NCBI RefSeq assembly: GCF_051020975.1
Contig: NW_027478166.1
Location: 8,433,501 to 8,497,500, forward strand
Direction: 5' to 3'
Length of the DNA stretch: 64,000 nucleotides
Source of the DNA: Osmia lignaria lignaria
Taxonomy: Eukaryota; Arthropoda; Insecta; Hymenoptera; Megachilidae
Shown: in pieces, positions 1-11,548 of the stretch
How positions within the stretch are numbered: position 1 is the stretch's first letter
Layout of the letters: each line of letters begins with the position of its first letter
Position numbers and translations under genes: made by a program
Notes under the pieces: model-generated
Seen by the model: the letters and a program-made list of their open reading frames with translations, nothing else
Told to the model about the DNA's origin: nothing
Databases searched by the model: none

Positions 1-1568
1 TCCGAAGCCGCACCAACATAATAGAGATACAGAAACACCGTGGCCCCTTTCTTTGAGATAACTCTGCACTATTGCGAGCTGTAAATGCCACTTCCAGCTT
101 AGCTGTGCAGAAGAAGAACAACAAGAAGAAGAAATATCTCGAAATATGTCCGTCAGGCCCCTTCCCTTGAGATATATCTGCAAATATCTCGGAAACGAAG
201 CGAGCTATGGCAAAATGTTAAGAGACCTTTTTTGTAGAGAATTAAGTTTCCTACTTTTTATGTTCTATGATATTTTTTGATGAGATGCGTAGTTCTCGAG
301 ATATATCAAGATATTTAAAAGTTCCGAAGCCGCACCAACATAATAGAGATACAGAAACACCGTGGCCCCTTTCTTTGAGATAACTCTGCACTAGTGCGAG
401 CCGCAAATGCCACTTCCAGCTTAGCTGTGCAGAAGAAGAACAACAAGAAGAAGAAATATCTCGAAATATGTCCGACAGGCCCCTTCCCTTGAGATAAATC
501 TGCAAATATCTCGGAAACGAAGCGAGCTATGGCAAAATGTTAAGAGACCTTTTTTGTAGAGAATTAAGTTTCCTACTTTTTATGTTCTATGATATTTTTT
601 GATCAGATGCGTAGTTCTCGAGATATATCAAGATATTTAAAAGTTCCGAAGCCGCACCAACATAATAGAGATACAGAAACACCGTGGCCCCTTTCTTTGA
701 GATAACTCTGCACTATTGCGAGCTGCAAATGTCACTTCCAGCTTAGCTGTGCAGAGGAAGAACAACAAGAAGAAGAAATATCTCGAAATATGTCCGTCAG
801 GCCAGTTCCTTTGAGCTGAATCTGCAAATATCTCGGAAACGAAGCGAGCTATGGCAAAATGTTAAGAGACGTTTTTTGTAGAGAATTATGTTTCCTACAA
901 TTTATGTTCTATGATATTTTTTGATCAGAAGCGTAGTTTTCGAGATATATCGAGATATTTAAAAGTTCCGAAGCCGCACCAACATAATAGAGATACAGAA
1001 ACACCGTGGCCCCTTTCTTTGAGATAACTCTGCACTAGTGCGAGCCGCAAATGCCACTTCCAGCTTAGCTGTGCAGAAGAAGAACAACGAGAAGAAGAAA
1101 CATCTCGAAATATGTCCGACAGGCCCCTTCCCTTGAGATAAATCTGCAAATATCTCGGAAACGAAGCGAGCTATGGCGAAATGTTAAGAGACCTTTTCTG
1201 TAGAGAATTAAGTTTCCTACTTTTTATCTTCTATGATATTTTTTGATCAGGTGCGTAGTTCTCGAGATATATCAAGATATTTAAAAGTTCCGAAGCCGCA
1301 CCAACATAATAGAGATACAGAAACACCGTGGCCCCTTTCTTTGAGATAACTCTGCACTAGTGCGAGCCGCAAATGCCACTTCCAGCTTAGCTGTGCAGAA
1401 GAAGAACAACAAGAAGAAGAAATATCTCGAAATATGTCCGTCAGGCCCCTTCCCTTGAGATAAATCTGCAAATATCTCGGAAACGAAGCGAGCTATGGCA
1501 AAATGTTAAGAGACCTTTTTTGTAGAGAATTAAGTTTCCTACTTTTTATGTTCTATGATATTTTTTGA
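1..1568. repeat. Block duplication, left copy (partner 7405-8972)
   Basis: This block and 7405-8972 share the same order of unusual monomers at an offset of 7404 bp, which is 23 monomers minus two single-base losses in between. Shared markers are a GTCACTTCC variant at 731 and 8135, CAACGAG in the next monomer, a GCGAAATG plus TTTTCTGTAG plus TATCTTC cluster at about 1177 and 8581, and GATCAGGTGCG. The left boundary is outside the window. Confidence 0.85.
1397..1420. other. Mirror-symmetric GAA/CAA tract (one example of many)
   Basis: A 24-bp perfect mirror repeat built as A, (GAA)3, (CAA)2, (GAA)3, read the same in both directions on one strand. It is purine apart from two C residues. Nearly every monomer has this tract. 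The linked-variant class breaks the symmetry with GAGGAAG, and a few copies carry CAACGAG or GACCAAC. Mirror polypurine tracts can adopt triplex DNA; that is general knowledge, not shown here. Confidence 0.8.
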
Positions 1569-1890
1569 TCAGATGCGTAGTTCTCGAGATATATCAAGAT
1601 ATTTAAAAGTTCCGAAGCCGCACCAACATAATAGAGATACAGAAACACCGTGGCCCCTTTCTTTGAGATAACTCTGCACTATTGCGAGCTGCAAATGCCA
1701 CTTCCAGCTTAGCTGTGCAGAGGAAGAACAACAAGAAGAAGAAATATCTCGAAATATGTCCGTCAGGCCCCTTCCCTTGAGATATATCTGCAAATATCTC
1801 GGAAACGAAGCGAGCTATGGCAAAATGTTAAGAGACCTTTTTTGTAGAGAATTAAGTTTCCTACTTTTTATGTTCTATGATATTTTTTGA
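1569..1890. repeat. Representative satellite monomer, type A
   Basis: Example of the monomer type marked by GATCAGATGCGTAGTTCTCGAG, ATCAAGATATTT and the downstream pair GAATTAAGTTTCCTAC. In order it holds an XhoI-like CTCGAG palindrome, an AT-rich decamer pair, the CCGCACCAACATAATAGAG core, a pyrimidine-rich CCCCTTTCTTTGAG segment, a GAA/CAA triplet tract, two AAATATCTCG decamers and a T-tract hairpin zone. Type A shares the 322-bp length with the other types. Confidence 0.9.
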
Positions 1891-2212
1891 TCAGATGCGT
1901 AGTTCTCGAGATATATCAAGATATTTAAAAGTTCCGAAGCCGCACCAACATAATAGAGATACAGAAACACCGTGGCCCCTTTCTTTGAGATAACTCTGCA
2001 CTATTGCGAGCTGCAAATGCCACTTCCAGCTTAGCTGTGCAGAGGAAGAACAACAAGAAGAAGAAATATCTCGAAATATGTCCGTCAGGCCAGTTCCTTT
2101 GAGCTGAATCTGCAAATATCTCGGAAACGAAGCGAGCTATGGCAAAATGTTAAGAGACGTTTTTTGTAGAGAATTATGTTTCCTACAATTTATGTTTTAT
2201 GATATTTTTTGA
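1891..2212. repeat. Representative satellite monomer, linked-variant type
   Basis: This type carries a linked set of differences: GAGGAAG in the triplet tract, CAGTTCCTTTGAGCTGAATC in place of CCCTTCCCTTGAGATAAATC, and commonly GACGTTTTTTGTAG after it. The set recurs together at 2505, 4467, 6047, 16057, 18953, 28580, 45404 and 47979, so it behaves as one haplotype-like monomer class spread along the array. Confidence 0.85.
2164..2188. other. Short hairpin in monomer junction zone (one example)
   Basis: TTGTAG at 2164-2169 and CTACAA at 2183-2188 are perfect 6-bp inverted arms around a 13-nt loop holding GAATTATG. Monomers with the CTACAATTT variant keep the full 6-bp stem. The CTACTTTTT variant keeps only GTAG/CTAC. 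The retrotransposon inserted at the GAATT of the equivalent loop near 35008. Confidence 0.6.
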
Positions 2213-2534
2213 TCAGAAGCGTAGTTTTCGAGATATATCGAGATATTTAAAAGTTCCGAAGCCGCACCAACATAATAGGGATACAGAAACACCGTGGCCC
2301 CTTTCTTTGAGATAACTCTGTACTAGTGCGAGCCGCAAATGCCACTTCCAGCTTAGCTGTGCAGAAGAAGAACAACAAGAAGAAGAAATATCTCGAAATA
2401 TGTCCGTCAGGCCCCTTCCCTTGAGATAAATCTGCAAATATCTCGGAAACGAAGCGAGCTATGGCAAAATGTTAAGAGACCTTTTTTGTAGAGAATTAAG
2501 TTTCCTACTTTTTATGTTCTATGATATTTTTTGA
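2213..2534. repeat. Representative satellite monomer, type B
   Basis: Example of the alternate type marked by GATCAGAAGCGTAGTTTTCGAG and ATCGAGATATTT. It is usually preceded by GAATTATGTTTCCTACAATTT instead of the AAG/CTTTTT version. In the left 8 kb, A-like and B-like monomers often alternate. Elsewhere the markers are shuffled between monomers (for example 43472-43696), which points to unequal exchange or gene conversion rather than clean lineages. Confidence 0.85.
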
Positions 2535-5500
2535 TGAGATGCGTAGATCTCGAGATATATCAAGATATTTAAAAGTTCCGAAGCCGCACCAACATAATAG
2601 AGATACAGAAACACCGTGGCCCCTTTCTTTGAGACAACTCTGCACTATTGCGAGCTGCAAATGCCACTTCCAGCTTAGCTGTGCAGAGGAAGAACAACAA
2701 GAAGAAGAAATATCTCGAAATATGTCCGTCAGGCCAGTTCCTTTGAGCTGAATCTGCAAATATCTCGGAAACGAAGCGAGCTATGGCAAAATGTTAAGAG
2801 ACGTTTTTTGTAGAGAATTATGTTTCCTACAATTTATGTTCTATGATATTTTTTGATCAGAAGCGTAGTTTTCGAGATATATCGAGATATTTAAAAGTTC
2901 CGAAGCCGCACCAACATAATAGGGATACAGAAACACCGTGGCCCCTTTCTTTGAGATAACTCTGCACTAGTGCGAGCCCCAAATGCCACTTCCAGCTTAG
3001 CTGTGCAGAAGAAGAACAACAAGAAGAAGAAATATCTCGAAATATGTCCGTCAGGCCCCTTCCCTTGAGATAAATCTGCAAATATCTCGGAAACGAAGCG
3101 AGCTATGGCAAAATGTTAAGAGACCTTTTTTGTAGAGAATTAAGTTTCCTACTTTTTATGTTCTATGATATTTTTTGATGAGATGCGTAGATCTCGAGAT
3201 ATATCAAGATATTTAAAAGTTCCGAAGCCGCACCAACATAATAGAGATACAGAAACACCGTGGCCCCTTTCTTTGAGACAACTCTGCACTATTGCGAGCT
3301 GCAAATGCCACTTCCAGCTTAGCTGTGCAGAGGAAGAACAACAAGAAGAAGAAATATCTCGAAATATGTCCGTCAGGCCCCTTCCCTTGAGATATATCTG
3401 CAAATATCTCGGAAACGAAGCGAGCTATGGCAAAATGTTAGGAGACCTTTTTTGTAGAGAATTCTGTTTCCTACAATTTATGTTCTATGATATTTTTTGA
3501 TCAGAAGCGTAGTTTTCGAGATATATCGAGATATTTAAAAGTTCCGAAGCCGCACCAACATAACAGAGATACAGAAACACCGTGGCCCCTTTCTTTGAGA
3601 TAACTCTGCACTAGTGCGAGCAGCAAATGCCACTTCCAGCTTAGCTGTGCAGAAGAAGAACAACAAGAAGAAGAAATATCTCGAAATATGTCCGTCAGGC
3701 CCCTTCCCTTGAGATAAATCTGCAAATATCTCGGAAACGAAGCGAGCTATGGCAAAATGTTAAGAGACCTTTTTTGTAGAGAATTAAGTTTCCTACTTTT
3801 TATGTTCTATGATATTTTTTGATCAGATGCGTAGTTCTCGAGATATACCAAGATATTTAAAAGTTCCGAAGCCGCATCAACATAATAGAGATACAGAAAC
3901 ACCGTGGCCCCTTTCTTTGAGATAACTCTGCACTATTGCGAGCTGCAAATGCCACTTCCAGCTTAGCTGTGCAGAGGAAGAACAACAAGAAGAAGAAATA
4001 TCTCGAAATATGTCCGTCAGGCCAGTTCCTTTGAGCTGAATCTGCAAATATCTCGGAAACGAAGCGAGCTATGGCAAAATGTTAAGAGACGTTTTTTGTA
4101 GAGAATTATGTTTCCTACAATTTATGTTCTATGATATTTTTTGATCAGAAGCGTAGTTTTCGAGATATATCGAGATATTTAAAAGTTCCGAAGCCGCACC
4201 AACATAATAGGGATACAGAAACACCGTGGCCCCTTTCTTTGAGATAACTCTGTACTAGTGCGAGCCGCAAATGCCACTTCCAGCTTAGCTGTGCAGAAGA
4301 AGAACAACAAGAAGAAGAAATATCTCGAAATATGTCCGTCAGGCCCCTTCCCTTGAGATAAATCTGCAAATATCTCGGAAACGAAGCGAGCTATGGCAAA
4401 ATGTTAAGAGACCTTTTTTGTAGAGAATTAAGTTTCCTACTTTTTATGTTCTATGATATTTTTTGATCAGATGCGTAGTTCTCGAGATATATCAAGATAT
4501 TTAAAAGTTCCGAAGCCGCACCAACATAATAGAGATACAGAAACACCGTGGCCCCTTTCTTTGAGATAACTCTGCACTATTGCGAGCTGCAAATGCCACT
4601 TCCAGCGTAGCTGTGCAGAGGAAGAACAACAAGAAGAAGAAATATCTCGAAATATGTCCGTCAGGCCAGTTCCTTTGAGCTGAATCTGCAAATATCTCGG
4701 AAACGAAGCGAGCTATGGCAAAATGTTATGAGACGTTTTTTGTAGAGAATTATGTTTCCTACAATTCATGTTCTATGATATTTTTTGATCAGAAGCGTAG
4801 TTTTCGAGATATATCGAGATATTTAAAAGTTCCGAAGCCGCACCAACATACTAGGGATACAGAAACACCGTGGCCCCTTTCTTTGAGATAACTCTGCACT
4901 AGTGCGAGCCGCAAATGCCACTTCCAGCTTAGCTGTGCAGAAGAAGAACAACAAGAAGAAGAAATATCTCGAAATATGTCCGTCAGGCCCCTTCCCTTGA
5001 GATAAATCTGCAAATATCTCGGAAACGAAGCGAGCTATGGCAAAATGTTAAGAGACCTTTTTTGTAGAGAATTAAGTTTCCTACTTTTTATGTTCTATGA
5101 TATTTTTTGATCAGATGCGTAGTTCTCGAGATATATCAAGATATTTAAAAGTTCCGAAGCCGCACCAACATAATAGAGATACAGAAACACCGTGGCCCCT
5201 TTCTTTGAGATAACTCTGCACTATTGCGAGCTGTAAATGCCACTTCCAGCTTAGCTGTGCAGAAGAAGAACAACAAGAAGAAGAAATATCTCGAAATATG
5301 TCCGTCAGGCCCCTTCCCTTGAGATATATCTGCAAATATCTCGGAAACGAAGCGAGCTATGGCAAAATGTTAAGAGACCTTTTTTGTAGAGAATTCTGTT
5401 TCCTACAATTTATGTTCTATGATATTTTTTGATCAGAAGCGTAGTTTTCGAGATATATCGAGATATTTAAAAGTTCCGAAGCTGCACCAACATAATAGAG

Positions 5501-7404
5501 ATACAGAAACACCGTGGCCCCTTTCTTTGAGATAACTCTGCACTAGTACGAGCCGCAAATGCCACTTCCAGCTTAGCTGTGCAGAAGAAGAACAACAAGA
5601 AGAAGAAATATCCCGAAATATGTCCGTCAGGCCCCTTCCCTTGAGATAAATCTGCAAATATCTCGGAAACGAAGCGAGCTATGGCAAAATGTTAAGAGAC
5701 CTTTTTTGTAGAGAATTAAGTTTCCTACTTTTTATGTTCTATGATATTTTTTGATCAGATGCGTAGTTCTCGAGATATATCAAGATATTTAAAAGTTCCG
5801 AAGCCGCACCAACATAATAGAGATACAGAAACACCGTGGCCCCTTTCTTTGAGATAACTCTGCACTAGTACGAGCCGCAAATGCCACTTCCAGCTTAGCT
5901 GTGCAGAAGAAGAACAACAAGAAGAAGAAATATCTCGAAATATGTCCGTCAGGCCCCTTCCCTTGAGATAAATCTGCAAATATCTCGGAAACGAAGCGAG
6001 CTATGGCAAAATGTTAAGAGACCTTTTTTGTAGAGAATTAAGTTTCCTACTTTTTATGTTCTATGATATTTTTTGATGAGATGCGTAGTTCTCGAGATAT
6101 ATCAAGATATTTAAAAGTTCCGAAGCCGCACCAACATAATAGAGATACAGAAACACCGTGGCCCCTTTCTTTGAGATAACTCTGCACTATTGCGAGCTGC
6201 AAATGCCACTTCCAGCTTAGCTGTGCAGAGGAAGAACAACAAGAAGAAGAAATATCTCGAAATATGTCCGTCACGCCAGTTCCTTTGAGCTGAATCTGCA
6301 AATATCTCGGAAACGAAGCGAGCTATGGCAAAATCTTAGAAACGTTTTTTGTAGAGAATTATGTTTCCTACAATTTATGTTCTATGATATTTTTTGATCA
6401 GAAGCGTAGTTTTCGAGATATATCGAGATATTTAAAAGTTCCGAAGCCGCACCAACATAATAGAGATACAGAAACACCGTGGCCCCTTTCTTTGAGATAA
6501 CTCTGCACTAGTGCGAGCCGCAAATGCCACTTCCAGCTTAGCTGTGCAGAAGAAGAACAACAAGAAGAAGAAATATCTCGAAATATGTCCGACAGGCCCC
6601 TTCCCTTGAGATAAATCTGCAAATATCTCGGAAACGAAGCGAGCTATGGCAAAACGTTAAGAGACCTTTTTTGTAGAGAATTAAGTTTCCTACTTTTTAT
6701 GTTCTATGATATTTTTTGATGAGATGCGTAGTTCTCGAGATATATCAAGATATTTAAAAGTTCCGAAGCCGCACCAACATAATAGAGATACAGAAACACC
6801 GTGGCCCCTTTCTTTGAGATAACTCTGCACTATTGCGAGCTGCAAATGCCACTTCCAGCTTAGCTGTGCAGAGGAAGAACAACAAGAAGAAGAAATATCT
6901 CGAAATATGTCCGTCACGCCAGTTCCTTTGAGCTGAATCTGCAAATATCTCGGAAACGAAGCGAGCTATGGCAAAATGTTAAGAGACGTTTTTTGTAGAG
7001 AATTATGTTTCCTACAATTTATGTTCTATGATGTTTTTTGATCAGAAGCGTAGTTTTCGAGATATATCGAGATATTTAAAAGTTCCGAAGCGGCACCAAC
7101 ATAATAGGGATACAGAAACACCGTGGCCCCTTTCTTTGAGATAACTCTGCACTAGTGCGAGCCGCAAATGCCACTTCCAGCTTAGCTGTGCAGAAGAAGA
7201 ACAACAAGAAGAAGAAATATCTCGAAATATGTCCGTCAGGCCCCTTCCCTTGAGATAAATCTGCAAATATCTCGGAAACGAAGCGAGCTATGGCAAAATG
7301 TTAAGAACCTTTTTTGTAGAGAATTAAGTTTCCTACTTTTTATGTGCTATGATATTTTTTGATCAGATGCGTAGTTCTCGAGATATATCAAGATATTTAA
7401 AAGT

Positions 7405-8972
7405 TCCGAAGCCGCACCAACATAATAGAGATACAGAAACACCGTGGCCCCTTTCTTTGAGATAACTCTGCACTATTGCGAGCTGTAAATGCCACTTCCA
7501 GCTTAGCTGTGCAGAAGAAGAACAACAAGAAGAAGAAATATCTCGAAATATGTCCGTCAGGCCCCTTCCCTTGAGATATATCTGCAAATATCTCGGAAAC
7601 GAAGCGAGCTATGGCAAAATGTTAAGAGACCTTTTTTGTAGAGAATTAAGTTTCCTACTTTTTATGTTCTATGATATTTTTTGATGAGATGCGTAGTTCT
7701 CGAGATATATCAAGATATTTAAAAGTTCCGAAGCCGCACCAACATAATAGAGATACAGAAACACCGTGGCCCCTTTCTTTGAGATAACTCTGCACTAGTG
7801 CGAGCCGCAAATGCCACTTCCAGCTTAGCTGTGCAGAAGAAGAACAACAAGAAGAAGAAATATCTCGAAATATGTCCGACAGGCCCCTTCCCTTGAGATA
7901 AATCTGCAAATATCTCGGAAACGAAGCGAGCTATGGCAAAATGTTAAGAGACCTTTTTTGTAGAGAATTAAGTTTCCTACTTTTTATGTTCTATGATATT
8001 TTTTGATCAGATGCGTAGTTCTCGAGATATATCAAGATATTTAAAAGTTCCGAAGCCGCACCAACATAATAGAGATACAGAAACACCGTGGCCCCTTTCT
8101 TTGAGATAACTCTGCACTATTGCGAGCTGCAAATGTCACTTCCAGCTTAGCTGTGCAGAGGAAGAACAACAAGAAGAAGAAATATCTCGAAATATGTCCG
8201 TCAGGCCAGTTCCTTTGAGCTGAATCTGCAAATATCTCGGAAACGAAGCGAGCTATGGCAAAATGTTAAGAGACGTTTTTTGTAGAGAATTATGTTTCCT
8301 ACAATTTATGTTCTATGATATTTTTTGATCAGAAGCGTAGTTTTCGAGATATATCGAGATATTTAAAAGTTCCGAAGCCGCACCAACATAATAGAGATAC
8401 AGAAACACCGTGGCCCCTTTCTTTGAGATAACTCTGCACTAGTGCGAGCCGCAAATGCCACTTCCAGCTTAGCTGTGCAGAAGAAGAACAACGAGAAGAA
8501 GAAATATCTCGAAATATGTCCGACAGGCCCCTTCCCTTGAGATAAATCTGCAAATATCTCGGAAACGAAGCGAGCTATGGCGAAATGTTAAGAGACCTTT
8601 TCTGTAGAGAATTAAGTTTCCTACTTTTTATCTTCTATGATATTTTTTGATCAGGTGCGTAGTTCTCGAGATATATCAAGATATTTAAAAGTTCCGAAGC
8701 CGCACCAACATAATAGAGATACAGAAACACCGTGGCCCCTTTCTTTGAGATAACTCTGCACTAGTGCGAGCCGCAAATGCCACTTCCAGCTTAGCTGTGC
8801 AGAAGAAGAACAACAAGAAGATGAAATATCTCGAAATATGTCCGTCAGGCCCCTTCCCTTGAGATAAATCTGCAAATATCTCGGAAACGAAGCGAGCTAT
8901 GGCAAAATGTTAAGAGACCTTTTTTGTAGAGAATTAAGTTTCCTACTTTTTATGTTCTATGATATTTTTTGA
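7405..8972. repeat. Block duplication, right copy (partner 1-1568)
   Basis: Second copy of the roughly five-monomer block at the left edge. A few private differences exist, for example TATCTCG here versus CATCTCG in the third monomer and GAAGATG near 8818. It has therefore diverged slightly since duplication. Confidence 0.85.
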
Positions 8973-9616
8973 TCAGATGCGTAGTTCTCTAGATATATCA
9001 AGATATTTAAAAGTTCCGAAGCCGCACCAACATAATAGAGATACAGAAACACCGTGGCCCCTTTCTTTGAGATAACTCTGCACTATTGCGAGCTGCAAAT
9101 GTCACTTCCAGCTTAGCTGTGCAGAGGAAGAACAACAAGAAGAAGAAATATCTCGAAATATGTCCGTCAGGCCAGTTCCTTTGAGCTGAATCTGCAAATA
9201 TCTCGGAAACGAAGCGAGCTATGGCAAAATGTTAAGAGACGTTTTTTGTAGAGAATTATGTTTCCTACAATTTATGTTCTATGATATTTTTTGATCAGAA
9301 GCGTAGTTTTCGAGATATATCGAGATATTTAAAAGTTCCGAAGCCGCACCAACATAATAGAGATACAGAAACACCGTGGCCCCTTTCTTTGAGATAACTC
9401 TGCACTAGTGCGAGCCGCAAATGCCACTACCAGCTTAGCTGTGCAGAAGAAGAACAACAAGAAGAAGAAATATCTCGAAATATGTCCGACAGGCCCCTTC
9501 CCTTGAGATAAATCTGCAAATATCTCGGAAACAAAGCGAGCTATGGCGAAATATTAAGAGACCTTTTTTGTAGAGAATTAAGTTTCCTACTTTTTATCTT
9601 CTACGATATTTTTTGA

Positions 9617-10260
9617 TCAGATGCGTAGTTCTCGAGATATATCAAGATATTTAAAAGTTCCGAAGCCGCACCAACATAATAGAGATACAGAAACACCGTG
9701 GCCCCTTTCTTTGAGATAACTCTGCACTATTGCGACCTGCAAATGCCACTTCCAGCTTAGCTGTGCAGAGGAAGAACAACAAGAAGAAGAAGTATCTCGA
9801 AATATGTCCGTCAGGCCCGTTCCTTTGAGCTGAATCTGCAAATATCTCGGAAACGAAGCGAGCTATGGCAAAATGTTAAGAGACGTTTTTTGTAGAGAAT
9901 TATGTTTCCTACAATTTATGTTCTATGTTATTTTTTGATCAGAAGCGTAGTTTTCGAGATATATCGAGATATTTAAAAGTTCCGAAGCCGCACCAACATA
10001 ATAGAGATACAGAAACACCGTGGCCCCTTTCTTTGAGATAACTCTGCACTAGTGCGAGCCGCAAATGCCACTTCCAGCTTAGCTGTGCAGAAGAAGAACA
10101 ACAAGAAGAAGAAATATCTCGAAATATGTCCGACAGGCCCCTTCCCTTGAGATAAATCTGCAAATATCTCGGAAACGAAGCGAGCTATGGCGAAATGTTA
10201 AGAGACCTTTTTCGTAGAGAATTAAGTTTCCTACTTTTTATCTTCTATGATATTTTTTGA
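9617..10260. repeat. Two-monomer block (partner 11549-12192)
   Basis: Offset 1932 bp, six monomers. Both copies carry GAAGTATCTCG plus GGCCCGTTCC followed by the uncommon TATGTTATTTTTTG and then TTTTTCGTAGAG. Confidence 0.75.
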
Positions 10261-11548
10261 CCAGATGCGTAGTTCTCGAGATATATCAAGATATTTAAAA
10301 GTTCCGAAGCCGCACCAACATAATAGAGATACAGAAACACCGTGGCCCCTTTCTTTGAGATAACTCTGCACTATTGCGCGCTGCAAATGCCACTTCCAGC
10401 TTAGCTGTGCAGAAGAAGAACAACAAGAAGAAGAAATATCTCGAAATATGTCCGTCAGGCCCCTTCCCTTGAGATAAATCTGCAAATATCTCGGAAACGA
10501 AGCGAGCTATGGCAAAATGTTAAGAGACCTTTTTTGTAGAGAATTAAGTTTCCTACTTTTTATGTTCTATGATATTTTTCGATCAGAGGCGTAGTTCTCG
10601 AGATATATCAAGATATTTAAAAGTTCCGAAGCCGCACCAACAAAATAGAGATACAGAAACACCGTGGCCCCTTTCTTTGAGATAACTCTGCACGATTGCG
10701 AGCTGGAAATGCCACTTCCAGTTTAGCTGTGCAGAAGAAGAACAACAAGAAGAAGAAATATCTCGAAATATGTCCATCAGGACCCTTCCCTTGAGATAAA
10801 TCTGCAAATATCTCGGAAACGAAGAGAGCTATGGCAAAATGTTAAGAGACCTTTTTTGTAGAGAATTAAGTTTCCTACTTTTCATGTTCTATGATATTTT
10901 TTGATCAGATGCGTAGTTCTCGAGATATATCAAGATATTTAAAAGTTCCGAAGCAGCACCAACATAATAGAGATACAGAAACACCGTGGCCCCTTTCTTT
11001 GAGATAACTCTGCACTATTGCGCGCTGCAAATGCCACTTCCAGCTTAGCTGTGCAGAAGAAGAACAACAAGAAGAAGAAATATCTCGAAATATGTCCGTC
11101 AGGCCCCTTCCCTTGAGATAAATCTGCAAATATCTCGGAAACGAAGCGAGCTATGGCAAAATGTTAAGAGACCTTTTTTGTAGAGAATTAAGTTTCCTAC
11201 TTTTTATGTTCTATGATATTTTTCGATCAGAGGCGTAGTTCTCGAGATATATCAAGATATTTAAAAGTTCCGAAGCCGCACCAACAAAATAGAGATACAG
11301 AAACACCGTGGCCCCTTTCTTTGAGATAACTCTGCACGATTGCGAGCTGGAAATGCCACTTCCAGTTTAGCTGTGCAGAAGAAGAACAACAAGAAGAAGA
11401 AATATCTCGAAATATGTCCATCAGGACCCTTCCCTTGAGATAAATCTGCAAATATCTCGGAAACGAAGAGAGCTATGGCAAAATGTTAAGAGCCCTTTTT
11501 TGTAGAGAATTAAGTTTCCTACTTTTCATGTTCTATGATATTTTTTGA
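10261..11548. repeat. Tandem dimer higher-order repeat, 644 bp, two units
   Basis: Monomers alternate between a type with TTGCGCGCTGC and a type with TTTTCGATCAGAGGCG, CACGATTGCGAGCTGG and CCATCAGGACCC. The pair repeats once at 10905. Differences between units are few, such as GAGACC versus GAGCCC after the second dimer. Confidence 0.8.

Noticed and set aside
1247..1471. A 74-84-codon minus-strand open frame present in most monomers, which could be read as a repeated small-protein gene family
   Set aside because: It starts at TTG, with no ATG between the upstream TAG and the frame, which does not suit a eukaryotic gene. Several monomers (such as 603-827 and 8007-8231) carry an internal TGA. 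Variants are often amino-acid-changing. The 322-bp period is not a multiple of 3, so no frame continues through the array. Presence in many copies only reflects common descent.
1470..1500. CENP-B-box-like sequence in the monomer (minus-strand CTTCGTTTCCGAG)
   Set aside because: It has the TTCG start but lacks the required downstream A and CGGG, so it does not meet the CENP-B box core.
2521..2751. Plus-strand open frames of 65-111 codons in scattered monomers (also 3165, 12596, 29562 and others)
   Set aside because: They appear and vanish with single substitutions between otherwise similar monomers, have no known domain, and overlap the same satellite sequence.
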